Shown one piece after another: positions 10,113 through 19,900 of a stretch of DNA of 64,000 nt. Both the position numbers and the translations under genes were made by a program. The notes under the pieces were generated by a model that saw only the letters and a list, made by a program, of their open reading frames with translations, was not told the origin of the DNA and did not search any database. Every line of letters starts with the position of its first letter. Within the stretch, counting starts at the first letter, position 1. The stretch spans positions 62,001 through 126,000 of the forward strand of contig NZ_RJJQ01000008.1 of the NCBI RefSeq assembly GCF_003724155.1, given 5' to 3'. Source of the stretch: Flexivirga caeni. Lineage in GTDB: Bacteria; Actinomycetota; Actinomycetes; Actinomycetales; Dermatophilaceae.

Positions 10113-13100
10113 CAGTAGCTCCCCTCAGCCGGCTCGCCGCAGCCAGCCAGTCGTCCACGTGATCCGCCATGATTTCCGCACCCTTGCGCCGGTAGGCGTT
10201 TCGCGCCCGGTCTGCGGCGCCGGCGGCCGACCGTGCGTCACCCAGCAGCAGGTGGGTGACCGCCTCGTCGACTGCCTGCTCGGCGAGGGTGATCGGCATC
10301 GACATACCCGCAATCGCCGCCCGTGACTCCTCGACCCGTGTCAGAGCAAGGCCGGCGTTGCCCGTCGCAGCCAGCAGTTGCGCGACGACCGAGTCACGCA
10401 GGCCGGGGCTGTACCCGTCGTCCTCCAGCGTGGGCGTTTCCAAGTCGCCGTCGAACGCGTCCAGCGCCCCGTCCAGGTCCCCCGCCCGCAACCGCAACCG
10501 GACGACCCACATCCGGTTGTCCAGCTGCATGATCGGCGCAATCTGGTCCAGCGACTGCACGAGCACCTCCGCGGCCTCAGTGGCCTCGCCGAAGCTATAG
10601 AGCGCCATCGCCCACCGATCCGCTTCTCGGGCAAGGTAATCCGGCCCGCTGGACAACGCCTTCGTCTGCTCCCAGTCCTGCGTCGAGCCGGCGCGGTCGC
10701 CCTGCATCGCCCGCAGCCACACGCGCAACGGCAGCAGGCTGAGCACCCGCTCGCGCCGTGCCCCGCCCGCCGCGATCGCCTGGTCCACGTCCTGCAGCAC
10801 CAGCTCGACCGGCTCGTCACTCCACATCGCGTATTCGACGCGCGCATTGGTCAGTCGCCGGCGCACCGGCCGGTCCCCCGCAGCCGCCGCGATCTCGGTC
10901 AGCCGGCTCACCTCGCCGAGCCCCTCGGTCATCCGTCCGGCCAGCCCGTAAGCGATCACCCGAGCCCAACCCACGTCGAGCACGATCGACGACAAGTCGT
11001 CGAATTCCGCTGTGGCACCGACAAGTTCGGTGCTCATTGCGATGCCTTCGAGCGGTGTCGTCGCGGCAGTCTGCAGGCGCCCGGCAAGCAGCAGCCCTTC
11101 CCGGTGGACCAGCCAGGCCGGTGACTCGTCCAGCTTCTTGTCGAAGCGCTGCACCACTTCCTCGACCTCGTGGAAGCTCATGTGGTCAGAGCGCATGAAC
11201 GCCCGGTGCGCGACGTCGTGCAGCTTGGGGTCGCCGTCGGCATACAGCGGGATGAGATCGAGGTATGCCGCCCGGGCACCCGGCTCGCCGCGCAGGTCCA
11301 GCTCCTCTGCCGCGTCGAACGAAGCAGCTGCCGCCCTGTCCCGCACCCGGGACAGCAAGGCGGTGTCCGACGACACTGCGGCCAGCTCGGCATACGCCTT
11401 CCGGGCATGCTCGGCGATCGCCATACGTTGCGAACCTTCAAGCCGCTCAGCATTTTTCGTGAGCCAGTCGGCTGCGCGCAGGTGCCGCTCGGAGCGCACC
11501 TGGCGCGCCTGGGTGCGGTAGGCGGTCTCCATCAGCATCGACTGGGCGAACGCGTATCGGGTGAAGCCGGAGCTGTCCTGGCCGACCATCTCCAGGATGT
11601 TCAGCTGCCGCAGCCGGCCGGCCACCTCGTTGCCGGTGTCCTCCGGGTCGGGGTTCGCGGTGCGCACCGGACCGACCGCCTCGGCATAGAACTCGCGGCC
11701 GAGGACGGCGCCGACCTCGCAGAAGGCACGCTCCATCGGCGTCAGCCGGTCGAGCGTCGCCTCGAAGAGCGTGTGCACCGAAACCGGCAGCTCCTCCCCG
11801 TCGCACATCGAGCCGAGGAGCACCTCGAAGACCTGCGGGTTGCCGTCGCTGCGGCGGATCAGCGCGTCCAGCGCGACCTCCGGTGATCGGCCGGATTCGG
11901 CTGCGGCTGCTTCGAGTTCGGGCATCCGCTCGGCGGCCATCTCACGCAGCTCGCCGGCACTGAGCGGGTCGACGGGCTCGACCCGGGACTGCTGCCCACC
12001 GCCCCACATCGGCCGACGCTCGAAAAGCTCCGGCCGGGTGGTGCAGATGGTCAGCACCGGGTCGGTCAGCAGCGGCTCGACAAGCTGCTCGATCAGGTCG
12101 AGCATCGGCTCGCTCGCCCAGTGAATGTCTTTCCACCACAACGCGATCGGTCCGTTCAGCGACAGGCGCGAGATCACCTTGCGCACAGCCCACACGATGT
12201 CCTCGGTGGAGGTCGGCTCCTCCGACCGCGCCGTCGCCGACTCAAGCCGGCGCACGATCGCGGTGGCGGTGCGCTCGTCGAAGAGACCCTGCACGGTCTC
12301 GGCCCAGTCCTCGCTGATCGCCGAGAGCAGCTTGGCAAGCGGCCCGTAGTTGCCGTCCGTGCCGAGCGGCTGCGCGATGCTGCGCAGCACCCGCAAACCG
12401 TCCCGTCCGTCGACGAATTGCCCCACCAGACGGTTCTTTCCGATGCCGGGCTCACCGACATACGTCAGGAACCAACCGGCGCCGCGTCGCTGCGACCGGT
12501 CGGCGATCGCGTCGAGGTCGCGCAGTTCCGACGCGCGCCCGACGAACGGCGTGCGCCGGATGTCGCCGACCCGCCCGTCCCGGTCGGACACCTTGTAAAC
12601 GTCCTGCGGCTCGGTCTTGCCACGATGGGTGATCGGGCCGACGAAGTCGAGCGACACCTCGTTGCCCACGAGCGCGGCCACCGTGTCGCCGACATACGTC
12701 TCGTCGGCGTCGGCCGCTGCCTCGAGACGGGCCGCGACGTTGACCGCGTCGCCGGTCACCGAGAACTGTCCGTCCGGCTGGTGCGTCACGAAGACTTCGC
12801 CGGAGTTGACGCCGATCCGCACGCGGAGCCGCTGGCCGAGCTGGGCCTGCATCCGGCCGGATAGGTCGTGCACTGCGGCGTGTATGTCGGTGGCCGCGCG
12901 CACCGCGCGGATCGCGTCGTCCTCACGGGTGGCCGGGACGCCGAAGACCGCCATCACCGCGTCACCGATGAATTTCTCCACGGTGCCGCCGTACTTCCAG
13001 ACGATGCGGGACACCGCATCGAAATAGCGGGCCAGCCCGGCGCGCAGCGCCTCCGGGTCGATCGACTCACCCAGCCCGGTGGACCCGACGATGTCGACGA

Positions 13101-13224
13101 AGAGGATGACGACGTGCTTGCGGACCGGCGCCTGAAGCGCACCGGTTGCGAGCGCCGCACCGCAGTTGGGACAGAATTTCGTGCCGGCGGGTGAGTTGAA
13201 ACCGCAACGCCAACAGGTGATCAC
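10102..13224 (-). CDS. Zinc ribbon-adenylate cyclase-AAA ATPase regulatory protein, paralog 1
   Basis: A 1,040-residue protein. In order: zinc ribbon (CWRC and CPNC, residues 4-21); class III nucleotide cyclase domain (about 35-215) with metal ligands Asp44 and Asp88, adenine-selecting Lys84 and Asp159, and transition-state Asn162 and Arg166, all intact; an AAA/STAND-type ATPase module; and a long helical TPR-like tail to the end. The P-loop GEPGIGKNR has Asn264 where Ser/Thr is usual, unlike both neighbours, so ATP handling may be altered. Likely makes cAMP under control of the ATPase/TPR sensor; the signal is unknown. The GTG start overlaps the upstream paralog by 4 bp. Confidence 0.85.
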   Translation of the reverse strand: MITCWRCGFNSPAGTKFCPNCGAALATGALQAPVRKHVVILFVDIVGSTGLGESIDPEALRAGLARYFDAVSRIVWKYGGTVEKFIGDAVMAVFGVPATREDDAIRAVRAATDIHAAVHDLSGRMQAQLGQRLRVRIGVNSGEVFVTHQPDGQFSVTGDAVNVAARLEAAADADETYVGDTVAALVGNEVSLDFVGPITHRGKTEPQDVYKVSDRDGRVGDIRRTPFVGRASELRDLDAIADRSQRRGAGWFLTYVGEPGIGKNRLVGQFVDGRDGLRVLRSIAQPLGTDGNYGPLAKLLSAISEDWAETVQGLFDERTATAIVRRLESATARSEEPTSTEDIVWAVRKVISRLSLNGPIALWWKDIHWASEPMLDLIEQLVEPLLTDPVLTICTTRPELFERRPMWGGGQQSRVEPVDPLSAGELREMAAERMPELEAAAAESGRSPEVALDALIRRSDGNPQVFEVLLGSMCDGEELPVSVHTLFEATLDRLTPMERAFCEVGAVLGREFYAEAVGPVRTANPDPEDTGNEVAGRLRQLNILEMVGQDSSGFTRYAFAQSMLMETAYRTQARQVRSERHLRAADWLTKNAERLEGSQRMAIAEHARKAYAELAAVSSDTALLSRVRDRAAAASFDAAEELDLRGEPGARAAYLDLIPLYADGDPKLHDVAHRAFMRSDHMSFHEVEEVVQRFDKKLDESPAWLVHREGLLLAGRLQTAATTPLEGIAMSTELVGATAEFDDLSSIVLDVGWARVIAYGLAGRMTEGLGEVSRLTEIAAAAGDRPVRRRLTNARVEYAMWSDEPVELVLQDVDQAIAAGGARRERVLSLLPLRVWLRAMQGDRAGSTQDWEQTKALSSGPDYLAREADRWAMALYSFGEATEAAEVLVQSLDQIAPIMQLDNRMWVVRLRLRAGDLDGALDAFDGDLETPTLEDDGYSPGLRDSVVAQLLAATGNAGLALTRVEESRAAIAGMSMPITLAEQAVDEAVTHLLLGDARSAAGAADRARNAYRRKGAEIMADHVDDWLAAASRLRGATDAH

Positions 13225-16200
13225 GAGGCGTCATTCTTCCAGGCGCCGCCCCGGAGGCGCTCCGCGTTGCCGACCCATCGCTCGACCTGAGGCACCAGCG
13301 CGGTCGCACCCTTGGTGGTCAGCGCGGCGCGTGCCTGGCCGGCGGCTTCCTGCCGGGCCGCGTCGTCGCCGAGCAGCTGCTCCACGATGGCGCGCATGGT
13401 GCACCCGAATGCGGCGTTGACCGGGCTCTCCTCCGGCGGGTCCACCCGCTCCGGGATCTCGATCTGCCGCAATGCGCCGATGCGGTCGCCGCGCAGTGCG
13501 CACTGCACGGCAAGCATGTATGCCGTGCTGACGTCCTCCTGGAACGCCAGGCTCGCGGGCAGGTCCACCGCAACGACCCGCTGCGAGCACTCGACGGCGA
13601 ACGCCAGGTCACCATCGAAGATCGCGTCGCGCGCGGCGCTCCCCAGCATGGCGGTGACGAAGCTCGGCGACTCGGTCTCCGCGGCTCGCGCCGCCCAGAA
13701 GCGGGCCGCATCACCCGGAGCGCTCTCGGCGAGCAGCAACCGCGGAAAGTGCTGCAAATCATAGGCTCTCAGCCGGACCGGAACGTTCTGCAGCGCGGCA
13801 TCAAGCTGCTCCCACCAGGACCGCGCCTCCTCCAGCTCACCGCTCATCGCCAGCGCTCCGGCCAGCACCGCGGTCGTGGTGCGCCAGATGTGCGCGTGCC
13901 CGGAGACCAGCTGCTGCAGAGTCCGCGCGTCGGTGATCACCTCCTGGACCGGGGTGGTCCCGGTATACGCGATCTGGAGGTCGATGTTGCGCCACATGCG
14001 CTCGCTGAAGTGCTGCCCGTCACGTCGTGCCCGCGCGATCGCGGTCAGGCACAACTCGTGACAGGCGGACAAATAGCCGAGGTTGGCTTCCGCCTGCGCG
14101 AGATAGAGCGACACCAGGTCGACCGCCAGCGGGTGGACTGATCCGAGGTCATCCAGTTCGGCGAGCAGCCGCCTGCCCTCGGCACGGGTCTGCTCCAGGG
14201 TGAGCTCGCCGCTGCTGACCGCGGCCCAGTGCCGGATGGCGGTGCGCGCCACCCGCCATACCGGATCGGCACCCATCGCCGTGTCGAGCCGGTCCAGCCA
14301 GCCGCTCCAGCGGGACACGTCGGTCAGGTCGGTGCGTTCCAGTGCGACCGCGTGGGCGACCTCGAAGTGCCGGGCGTCACCCCCGGGCAGCACGTCGAGC
14401 AACCGGTCGATCGCGTCGGGCGTTCCCGGGTCGCCGCGCAACCGCATCGCGCGCATCGACTCCATCGCGGCGTCGGCCGCCGCGGCCTGCAACTGCGTCC
14501 GCTCGGTCAGCGATCCGTCGATCTCCTGCGACAGGTCGAACGCGCGCTGCCGGTGCGACGCGACGAGTGCGACGGAGTCGGCGGGTATGGCGTCCCGGTG
14601 GCCGGCGATCCAGTCGGCAAGTGCCGAATGCCGGGTGATGCGAGTGCGTTTCGGCATTGTGCGGTATGCCGTCTGCATGAACACCGCCTGCGCGAAGCGG
14701 TAGTCACCGTCCCCGGCGACCTCCAGCACGTTGCGGTCGCGCAGCCGGTCGAGGACGGCGCCCGCATCGGACACGCCGGCGAGCGCCGCGACCGGGGCGG
14801 CCGGGAAGAGGCGGCCGTAGACCGCCGCCGACTCCACCACAGCGCGTTCGTCGGGGCCGAGCCGGTCGATGGCGGCCTCATAGAGCTGGGTCACGGAGGC
14901 AGGCAGCGCTCCCCCGGCGGCCACCGACTGCGCGAGCAGCTGCACCACCTGCGGGTTGCCGTCGGCGCGAGTGACCAGATCCTCGGCGGTGATATTGGCC
15001 TCGCCGGCCTGCAGGGCGATCCGCTCGGCCGCGAGCGTGAGCATCTCGTCGTAGTCGAGCGGTTCGAGGTCCTCGACACGGGCCTTGCGGCCACCGCCCC
15101 ACCCAGGGTCGATCTCGAAGAGCTCGGGCCGGGCGAGGCCGATCGTCAGCACCGGCAGCGTCCGGGTGGCAGCCGCGAGTGCGCCGATGAACTGCAGCTG
15201 CGTCGGCGTCGCCCACTGCAGGTCGTCCCACACCGATGCGACCGGCGTGGTCTCGCAGACGGCGGCAAGGAGTGCCCGGACCGCCCAGACCACGTCGTCG
15301 ACGGAGGTCGGACTGTCGGACATGCCGACCGCCGATCGGAGCCGTTGCAGCACCGGTGGTGCGCAGTCGCCGAGCAGCCCCTCGGCACACGCCTGCCAGT
15401 CGTCGGCCAGGCTGGCGAGCCAGCGGGTGAGCGGGGCGAACGTGCCGGTGGTCATCGCATCGCAACTGCTGGCGACGACCCGCAGCCCGCCGCGCCCGCC
15501 CGTGAACTGCCGGACCAGCCGGGACTTGCCGATGCCAGGGTCACCGACATACGTCAGCAGCCAGCCCTGGCGCCGCATGGCAGACCGGTCGGCAAGGACG
15601 TTCAGATCGGCCAATTCGACTGTGCGGCCTACGAATGCGGGTTCGCGCACTTCGATAATGCGGTCCTGGTCAGCGGCGACCCGGAAGACTTGTTGCGGCA
15701 CCGTCTTGCCCTTGTGCACGATCTCACCGACGTCGTCCAGGACGATCTCGCCGCGGACGAGTTCGGCAACGGTGTCGCCGACGTACGTCTCGTCCGTGCC
15801 AGCAGCAGCCTCCAGCCGCTGAGCCGTGTTGACTGCATCCCCGGTCACCGAGAACTGCCCATCCGGCTGATGGGTGACGAAGACCTCGCCGGAGTTGACG
15901 CCGACCCGGACGTGCAGGCCAGGCAGGTCGGCAACTGCTTCGTGTATGCCGGTGGCCGCGCGCACCGCGCGGATCGCGTCGTCCTCGCGGGTCGCCGGGA
16001 CGCCGAAAACCGCCATCACCGCGTCGCCGATGAACTTCTCGACTGTGCCGCCATACGACCAAATGACGCGGGAGACGGCGTCGAAGTAGCGGGACAGCCG
16101 CTCGCGCAGCGCTTCCGGGTCGGCGCCCTCACCCAGCGTCGTCGACCCCACGAGGTCGCAGAAAAGGATCACCACGTGCTTGCGCACCGGCGCCTGCAAC

Positions 16201-16286
16201 CCGCCCTGGGTGACGGCTGCACCGCACGAGGCGCAGAAGCGTGCGCCGTCGGGCAGGTCGGCTCCGCACCGCACACAGGTCGTCAC
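13221..16286 (-). CDS. Zinc ribbon-adenylate cyclase-AAA ATPase regulatory protein, paralog 2
   Basis: A 1,021-residue paralog with the same layout: zinc ribbon (CVRC...CASC), class III cyclase with Asp44, Lys84, Asp88, Asp150, Asn153 and Arg157 all present, then an ATPase with canonical P-loop GDPGIGKSR (Lys254, Ser255) and Walker-B-like VASVWDDLQWA, then a TPR-like C-terminal half. GTG 16286 is chosen because it aligns with the start of paralog 1 (V-x-T-C-x-R-C-G); a TTG at 16313 overlapping the upstream stop is possible. The cyclase half is nearly identical to paralog 3, while the C-terminal half is much more divergent. Confidence 0.85.
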   Translation of the reverse strand: MTTCVRCGADLPDGARFCASCGAAVTQGGLQAPVRKHVVILFCDLVGSTTLGEGADPEALRERLSRYFDAVSRVIWSYGGTVEKFIGDAVMAVFGVPATREDDAIRAVRAATGIHEAVADLPGLHVRVGVNSGEVFVTHQPDGQFSVTGDAVNTAQRLEAAAGTDETYVGDTVAELVRGEIVLDDVGEIVHKGKTVPQQVFRVAADQDRIIEVREPAFVGRTVELADLNVLADRSAMRRQGWLLTYVGDPGIGKSRLVRQFTGGRGGLRVVASSCDAMTTGTFAPLTRWLASLADDWQACAEGLLGDCAPPVLQRLRSAVGMSDSPTSVDDVVWAVRALLAAVCETTPVASVWDDLQWATPTQLQFIGALAAATRTLPVLTIGLARPELFEIDPGWGGGRKARVEDLEPLDYDEMLTLAAERIALQAGEANITAEDLVTRADGNPQVVQLLAQSVAAGGALPASVTQLYEAAIDRLGPDERAVVESAAVYGRLFPAAPVAALAGVSDAGAVLDRLRDRNVLEVAGDGDYRFAQAVFMQTAYRTMPKRTRITRHSALADWIAGHRDAIPADSVALVASHRQRAFDLSQEIDGSLTERTQLQAAAADAAMESMRAMRLRGDPGTPDAIDRLLDVLPGGDARHFEVAHAVALERTDLTDVSRWSGWLDRLDTAMGADPVWRVARTAIRHWAAVSSGELTLEQTRAEGRRLLAELDDLGSVHPLAVDLVSLYLAQAEANLGYLSACHELCLTAIARARRDGQHFSERMWRNIDLQIAYTGTTPVQEVITDARTLQQLVSGHAHIWRTTTAVLAGALAMSGELEEARSWWEQLDAALQNVPVRLRAYDLQHFPRLLLAESAPGDAARFWAARAAETESPSFVTAMLGSAARDAIFDGDLAFAVECSQRVVAVDLPASLAFQEDVSTAYMLAVQCALRGDRIGALRQIEIPERVDPPEESPVNAAFGCTMRAIVEQLLGDDAARQEAAGQARAALTTKGATALVPQVERWVGNAERLRGGAWKNDAS

Positions 16287-16309
16287 GGAAAGCCATTTTG
16301 CCTGGTGGG

Positions 16310-19300
16310 TCAACCGGTTACCGCGTCTGCTGCCGTGCGCAGCCTGTCGGCATTGGCGACCCAGGCGTCGACCTGGTCACGCAGCGCCACCGCGCCCTTG
16401 GCGTCGAAGGCTTCCTTCGCCGCTTCGGCTGCCGTGCGTGAGGCGGCTTCGTCGCCCAGGAGGTGCTCGACGATGGCTGCCAAACTGTTGATATAGCCCG
16501 CCTCCAGCAGGCTCTCCTCGGGTCGGTCGATGCCCGTGGCGCGGTCCATCCACGCCTCCGCGCCCGGGCGATCGCCGGCAAGGGCGCACTCAATGGCGTG
16601 GGTGAACGCGATCGCGTTGTCCCGGTGAGCTGACAAGTTGTCATGCAGTTCGATCGTGCCGGCCTGGCCGCGCATCGTCCGCGCCGTCGCAAGATCCCCC
16701 GCAAAGATCGCATCCCGAGCGGCGCCGCTGATGCAGCCACATGCCAGCGTCGGGATCGAGAACCGCTGTGCCTTGTCGACGAGCTCGGCCCAGGCATGTG
16801 CGGCGTCTGCGAGTCGCCCTGCCGCGGACAGCATCCGCGGCAGGTACTGCGTGACATGAGGGAGCCGCTCCACGTCATCGCCGAGCGCTGCGGTCAGGTC
16901 ATCCCACTCGTGCCACGCAGCGTCGAACTGCCCGTTGCACGCCAGCGCACTCGCCAGCACCGACGTCGTCGTGGCCCAGAGTCCCCTGTTCGCGGCGACC
17001 ATCGATTGCACGTGACGGGTGTCTGCGATGACCTCACGGAACGGCGCATTGCCGGAGTTGCCGATCTGGATGTCGAAGTTGCGCCAGACCTGTTCGAAGA
17101 AGCCATCCTCGCAGGCGTGGGCCTGTGCGATGCCTTCGAGGCACAGCGCATGGCAGGCGGTCAGGTTCCCCAGATCCGCCTCCGCCTGAGACAGGTAGAG
17201 GCGCGCCAGCTGGACGGCGTTGGCCGGTGCGTCCGGAAAGCCCCCCAGTCTCTCACGCATCGCCCTGCCTTCTGTGCGTGCTTCGGCTGCGGTCAGCAGT
17301 CCAGTACGCATTCCGCGGTGATGGCGCAGGACCGGACCCACCACCTGCCAGACCGGATCAGCGGCCATCCTGGCTTCGATGCGCTCTCCGACCTCGGTCC
17401 AGCGCGACCGATCGCGCATGAAGTTGGTGCCGACGACCAGGTGGCTCAGCGCCAGCCGGAAGAACCTTGCGTCGCCGGGTGCCAGGAGCTGACTCACCTG
17501 ATCCAGCAGGTCGGGCATGGACGGGTCGCTGCGCAACTCCATCGCCCGCAGCGCATGCATCCCGCTGGCTGCAGCCGACTCGCGCAGCGATGCCAACTCC
17601 TCCGGCGGCCCGTCGATCTCCTGCAGCAACTCGTACGCCCGGCGGCGGTGGGACGCGACCAGAGGCACGGTGTCGGTGGCAACCTCGTGACGGTGTTCCG
17701 CCAGCCAGTCGGCGAGCGCCGCATGCCGAGTGATGCGAGTGCGCTTGGGCATCGTGCGGTATGCCGTCTGCATGAACACCGCCTGCCCGAAGCGGTAACC
17801 ACCCTCGCCGGTGACCTCCAGCACATTGCGGCTGCGCAACCGGTCGACCACGACGCCCGCGTCGGCGAGCCCGGCGGTCGCTGCCACCGGCGCGAGGGGA
17901 AAGCTCCGGCCGTAGACGGAAGCGACCTCGACCAGTGCCCGCTCGTCAGCGGAGAGCCGGTCGAGCGCCGCCTCGTAAAGCTGGGTCACCGACGCCGGCA
18001 ACCCCTCGCCCGCCGCGGCCGACTGCGCGAGCAGCTGCACCACCTGCGGGTTGCCGTCGGCACGCGCCACCAGGTCCTCCGCGGTGAGGTCGATCTCGTT
18101 GTCCTGCAACGCGATCCGCTCAGCAGCCAGCGCCAGCATCTCCTCCTCGCCCAGCGGTATGACGTCCTCGACCCGCGACTTGCGACCACCGCCCCAGGCC
18201 GGGTTGGCGTCGAAGAGTTCCGGCCGGGTCAGGCAGATGGTGAGCACAGGCAGGTTGCGGCACGCCGTGGCGAGTCTGCCGATGAAGTCCAGCTGCGCTT
18301 CCGTCGCCCAGTGCAGGTCGTCCCACACCGAGGCGACCGGCGCACTCTCGCTCAGCTTCGCCAGCACCGTGTGCACCGCCCAGACGACGTCGTCGATGGA
18401 GGTCTGCGCGTCCGAGCGGCCGACCGCGGGGCGCAAGCGGTGCAGCACCGCAGCTGCATCACCCCCGAGGAGGGTCTCGACATACGCCTCCCAGTCGGGG
18501 TCGAGGCCGGAGAGCCAGCTGGCCAACGGCCCGAACGCGCCGGTGCTCATCGCGTCGGCGCCGCCGACGACGACGCGCAGGGCGTCGCCGCGACCGGCCG
18601 CGAACTGGCGGACCAGCCGCGACTTGCCGATGCCTGGCTCCCCGACATACGTCAGCAGCCAGCCCTCCTCGCGGGCGGCCGCGCGATCGGCGAGCGCGGC
18701 CAGGTCGGCCAGCTCCACCTCGCGACCGACGAACGCCGGTTCGCGCACCTCGACCATCCGGTCCTGGTCCGCGGCGACCCGGAACACCTGCTGCGGCACC
18801 GTCTTGCCCTTGTGCAGGACCTCACCGACGTCATCCAGCACGACGTGCGCACGGACGAGTTCGGCGACGGTGTCCCCGACATACGTCTCGTCGGTGCCGG
18901 CCGCGGCTTCGAGCCGCTGAGCGGTGTTGACCGCATCGCCCGTCACCGAGAACTGCCCGTCCGGCTGATGGGTCACGAAGACCTCGCCGGAATTGACGCC
19001 GATGCGCACGTGCAGCCCGGGCAGGTCAGCGACCGCTTCGTGGATGCCGATCGCGGCCCGCACCGCACGCACCGCGTCGTCCTCCCGGGTGTCCGGGACG
19101 CCGAAGACCGCCATCACCGCGTCACCGATGAACTTCTCGACCGTGCCGCCATACGACCAGATCACGCGGGACACCGCGTCGAAGTAGCGCGCCAGGCGCT
19201 CACGGAGCGCCTCGGGGTCGGCACCCTCACCCAGCGTCGTCGACCCCACGAGGTCGCAGAACAGGATCACCACGTGCTTGCGCACCGGCGCCTGCAAACC

Positions 19301-19384
19301 ACCCTGCGCGACGGCCGCGCCGCAGGACGAACAGAAGCGCACCCCCTCGGCAAGCTCGGCCCCGCAGCGAGCGCATGTCGTCAC
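16310..19384 (-). CDS. Zinc ribbon-adenylate cyclase-AAA ATPase regulatory protein, paralog 3 (first gene of the operon)
   Basis: A 1,024-residue protein: zinc ribbon (CARC...CSSC, residues 4-21), class III cyclase with the full catalytic set (Asp44, Lys84, Asp88, Asp150, Asn153, Arg157), ATPase with P-loop GEPGIGKSR and WDDLHWA, and a TPR-like tail of about 500 residues. GTG 19384 gives the same N-terminus as the two paralogs. No membrane segment is seen, so the protein is cytoplasmic. It is the promoter-proximal gene, starting 90 bp from a divergent cyclic-nucleotide-binding protein. Cyclases of this build resemble MalT-like signal-transduction ATPases fused to an output cyclase. Confidence 0.86.
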   Translation of the reverse strand: MTTCARCGAELAEGVRFCSSCGAAVAQGGLQAPVRKHVVILFCDLVGSTTLGEGADPEALRERLARYFDAVSRVIWSYGGTVEKFIGDAVMAVFGVPDTREDDAVRAVRAAIGIHEAVADLPGLHVRIGVNSGEVFVTHQPDGQFSVTGDAVNTAQRLEAAAGTDETYVGDTVAELVRAHVVLDDVGEVLHKGKTVPQQVFRVAADQDRMVEVREPAFVGREVELADLAALADRAAAREEGWLLTYVGEPGIGKSRLVRQFAAGRGDALRVVVGGADAMSTGAFGPLASWLSGLDPDWEAYVETLLGGDAAAVLHRLRPAVGRSDAQTSIDDVVWAVHTVLAKLSESAPVASVWDDLHWATEAQLDFIGRLATACRNLPVLTICLTRPELFDANPAWGGGRKSRVEDVIPLGEEEMLALAAERIALQDNEIDLTAEDLVARADGNPQVVQLLAQSAAAGEGLPASVTQLYEAALDRLSADERALVEVASVYGRSFPLAPVAATAGLADAGVVVDRLRSRNVLEVTGEGGYRFGQAVFMQTAYRTMPKRTRITRHAALADWLAEHRHEVATDTVPLVASHRRRAYELLQEIDGPPEELASLRESAAASGMHALRAMELRSDPSMPDLLDQVSQLLAPGDARFFRLALSHLVVGTNFMRDRSRWTEVGERIEARMAADPVWQVVGPVLRHHRGMRTGLLTAAEARTEGRAMRERLGGFPDAPANAVQLARLYLSQAEADLGNLTACHALCLEGIAQAHACEDGFFEQVWRNFDIQIGNSGNAPFREVIADTRHVQSMVAANRGLWATTTSVLASALACNGQFDAAWHEWDDLTAALGDDVERLPHVTQYLPRMLSAAGRLADAAHAWAELVDKAQRFSIPTLACGCISGAARDAIFAGDLATARTMRGQAGTIELHDNLSAHRDNAIAFTHAIECALAGDRPGAEAWMDRATGIDRPEESLLEAGYINSLAAIVEHLLGDEAASRTAAEAAKEAFDAKGAVALRDQVDAWVANADRLRTAADAVTG

Positions 19385-19474
19385 GGATAGCGAATCTACC
19401 CGGCAGAGAGCATGCTGCGCTGCTAGGTTGGCTCGGTTACCGCACCGGTGTTCACGTCTCGAAGGGGTTCGTCC

Positions 19475-19900
19475 ATGGCAAGCGCCCAGCTGAAGCAGAT
19501 CCTCGCTGGCATCGACCTGTTCGCTGGGCTGAGCCCAGCGGCCATCTCGCAGATCGCGGAGAGCGGCTCGACCTTCCGCAGCGGCCCCGGTTCGCACGTC
19601 ATCACCGAGGGCGCGCAGGACAGCGGTCTGCGCGTTGTCCTCGCCGGCTCCGCGACCGTCGTCGTCGGCGGCGAGGAGCGCGGGCAGATCGGCGTCGGCG
19701 ACTACGTCGGCGAGCTGTCGATGATCGACGGCGCGCCGCGATCGGCGACCATCACCGCCGGCCCGGACGGTGTCGAGACGTTCGCGCTGTCACCGATGGC
19801 GTTCATGCCGCTCGTGCGCGGTGACGGCGACATCGCCGCCGCCCTGCTGAAGACCCTCGTCGCCCGGCTGCGCAAGGTGGAGGCCGCCGCGCATCACTGA
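19475..19900 (+). CDS. Stand-alone cyclic-nucleotide-binding domain protein
   Basis: A 141-residue protein that is only a CRP-type cNMP-binding domain. The phosphate-binding cassette YVGELSMIDGAPRSATITA (about 78-96) keeps the Glu80 and Arg89 that hold the cyclic phosphate and ribose. It ends in one helix (LLKTLVARLRKVEA) with no DNA-binding, kinase or membrane domain, so it must act through a partner or as a cNMP buffer. GAAGGGG 8 bp before the ATG fixes the start; an in-frame ATG at 19448 is less likely. It is divergent from three adenylate cyclases, so it is the obvious receptor of their product. Confidence 0.88.
   Translation: MASAQLKQILAGIDLFAGLSPAAISQIAESGSTFRSGPGSHVITEGAQDSGLRVVLAGSATVVVGGEERGQIGVGDYVGELSMIDGAPRSATITAGPDGVETFALSPMAFMPLVRGDGDIAAALLKTLVARLRKVEAAAHH

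Noticed and set aside
16313-16643. Long plus-strand reading frames antisense to the cyclase operon (14229-16496 and 16643-19390)
   Set aside because: They mirror high-GC codon bias on the opposite strand, have no ribosome sites and no domain, whereas the leftward frames carry complete catalytic motifs.
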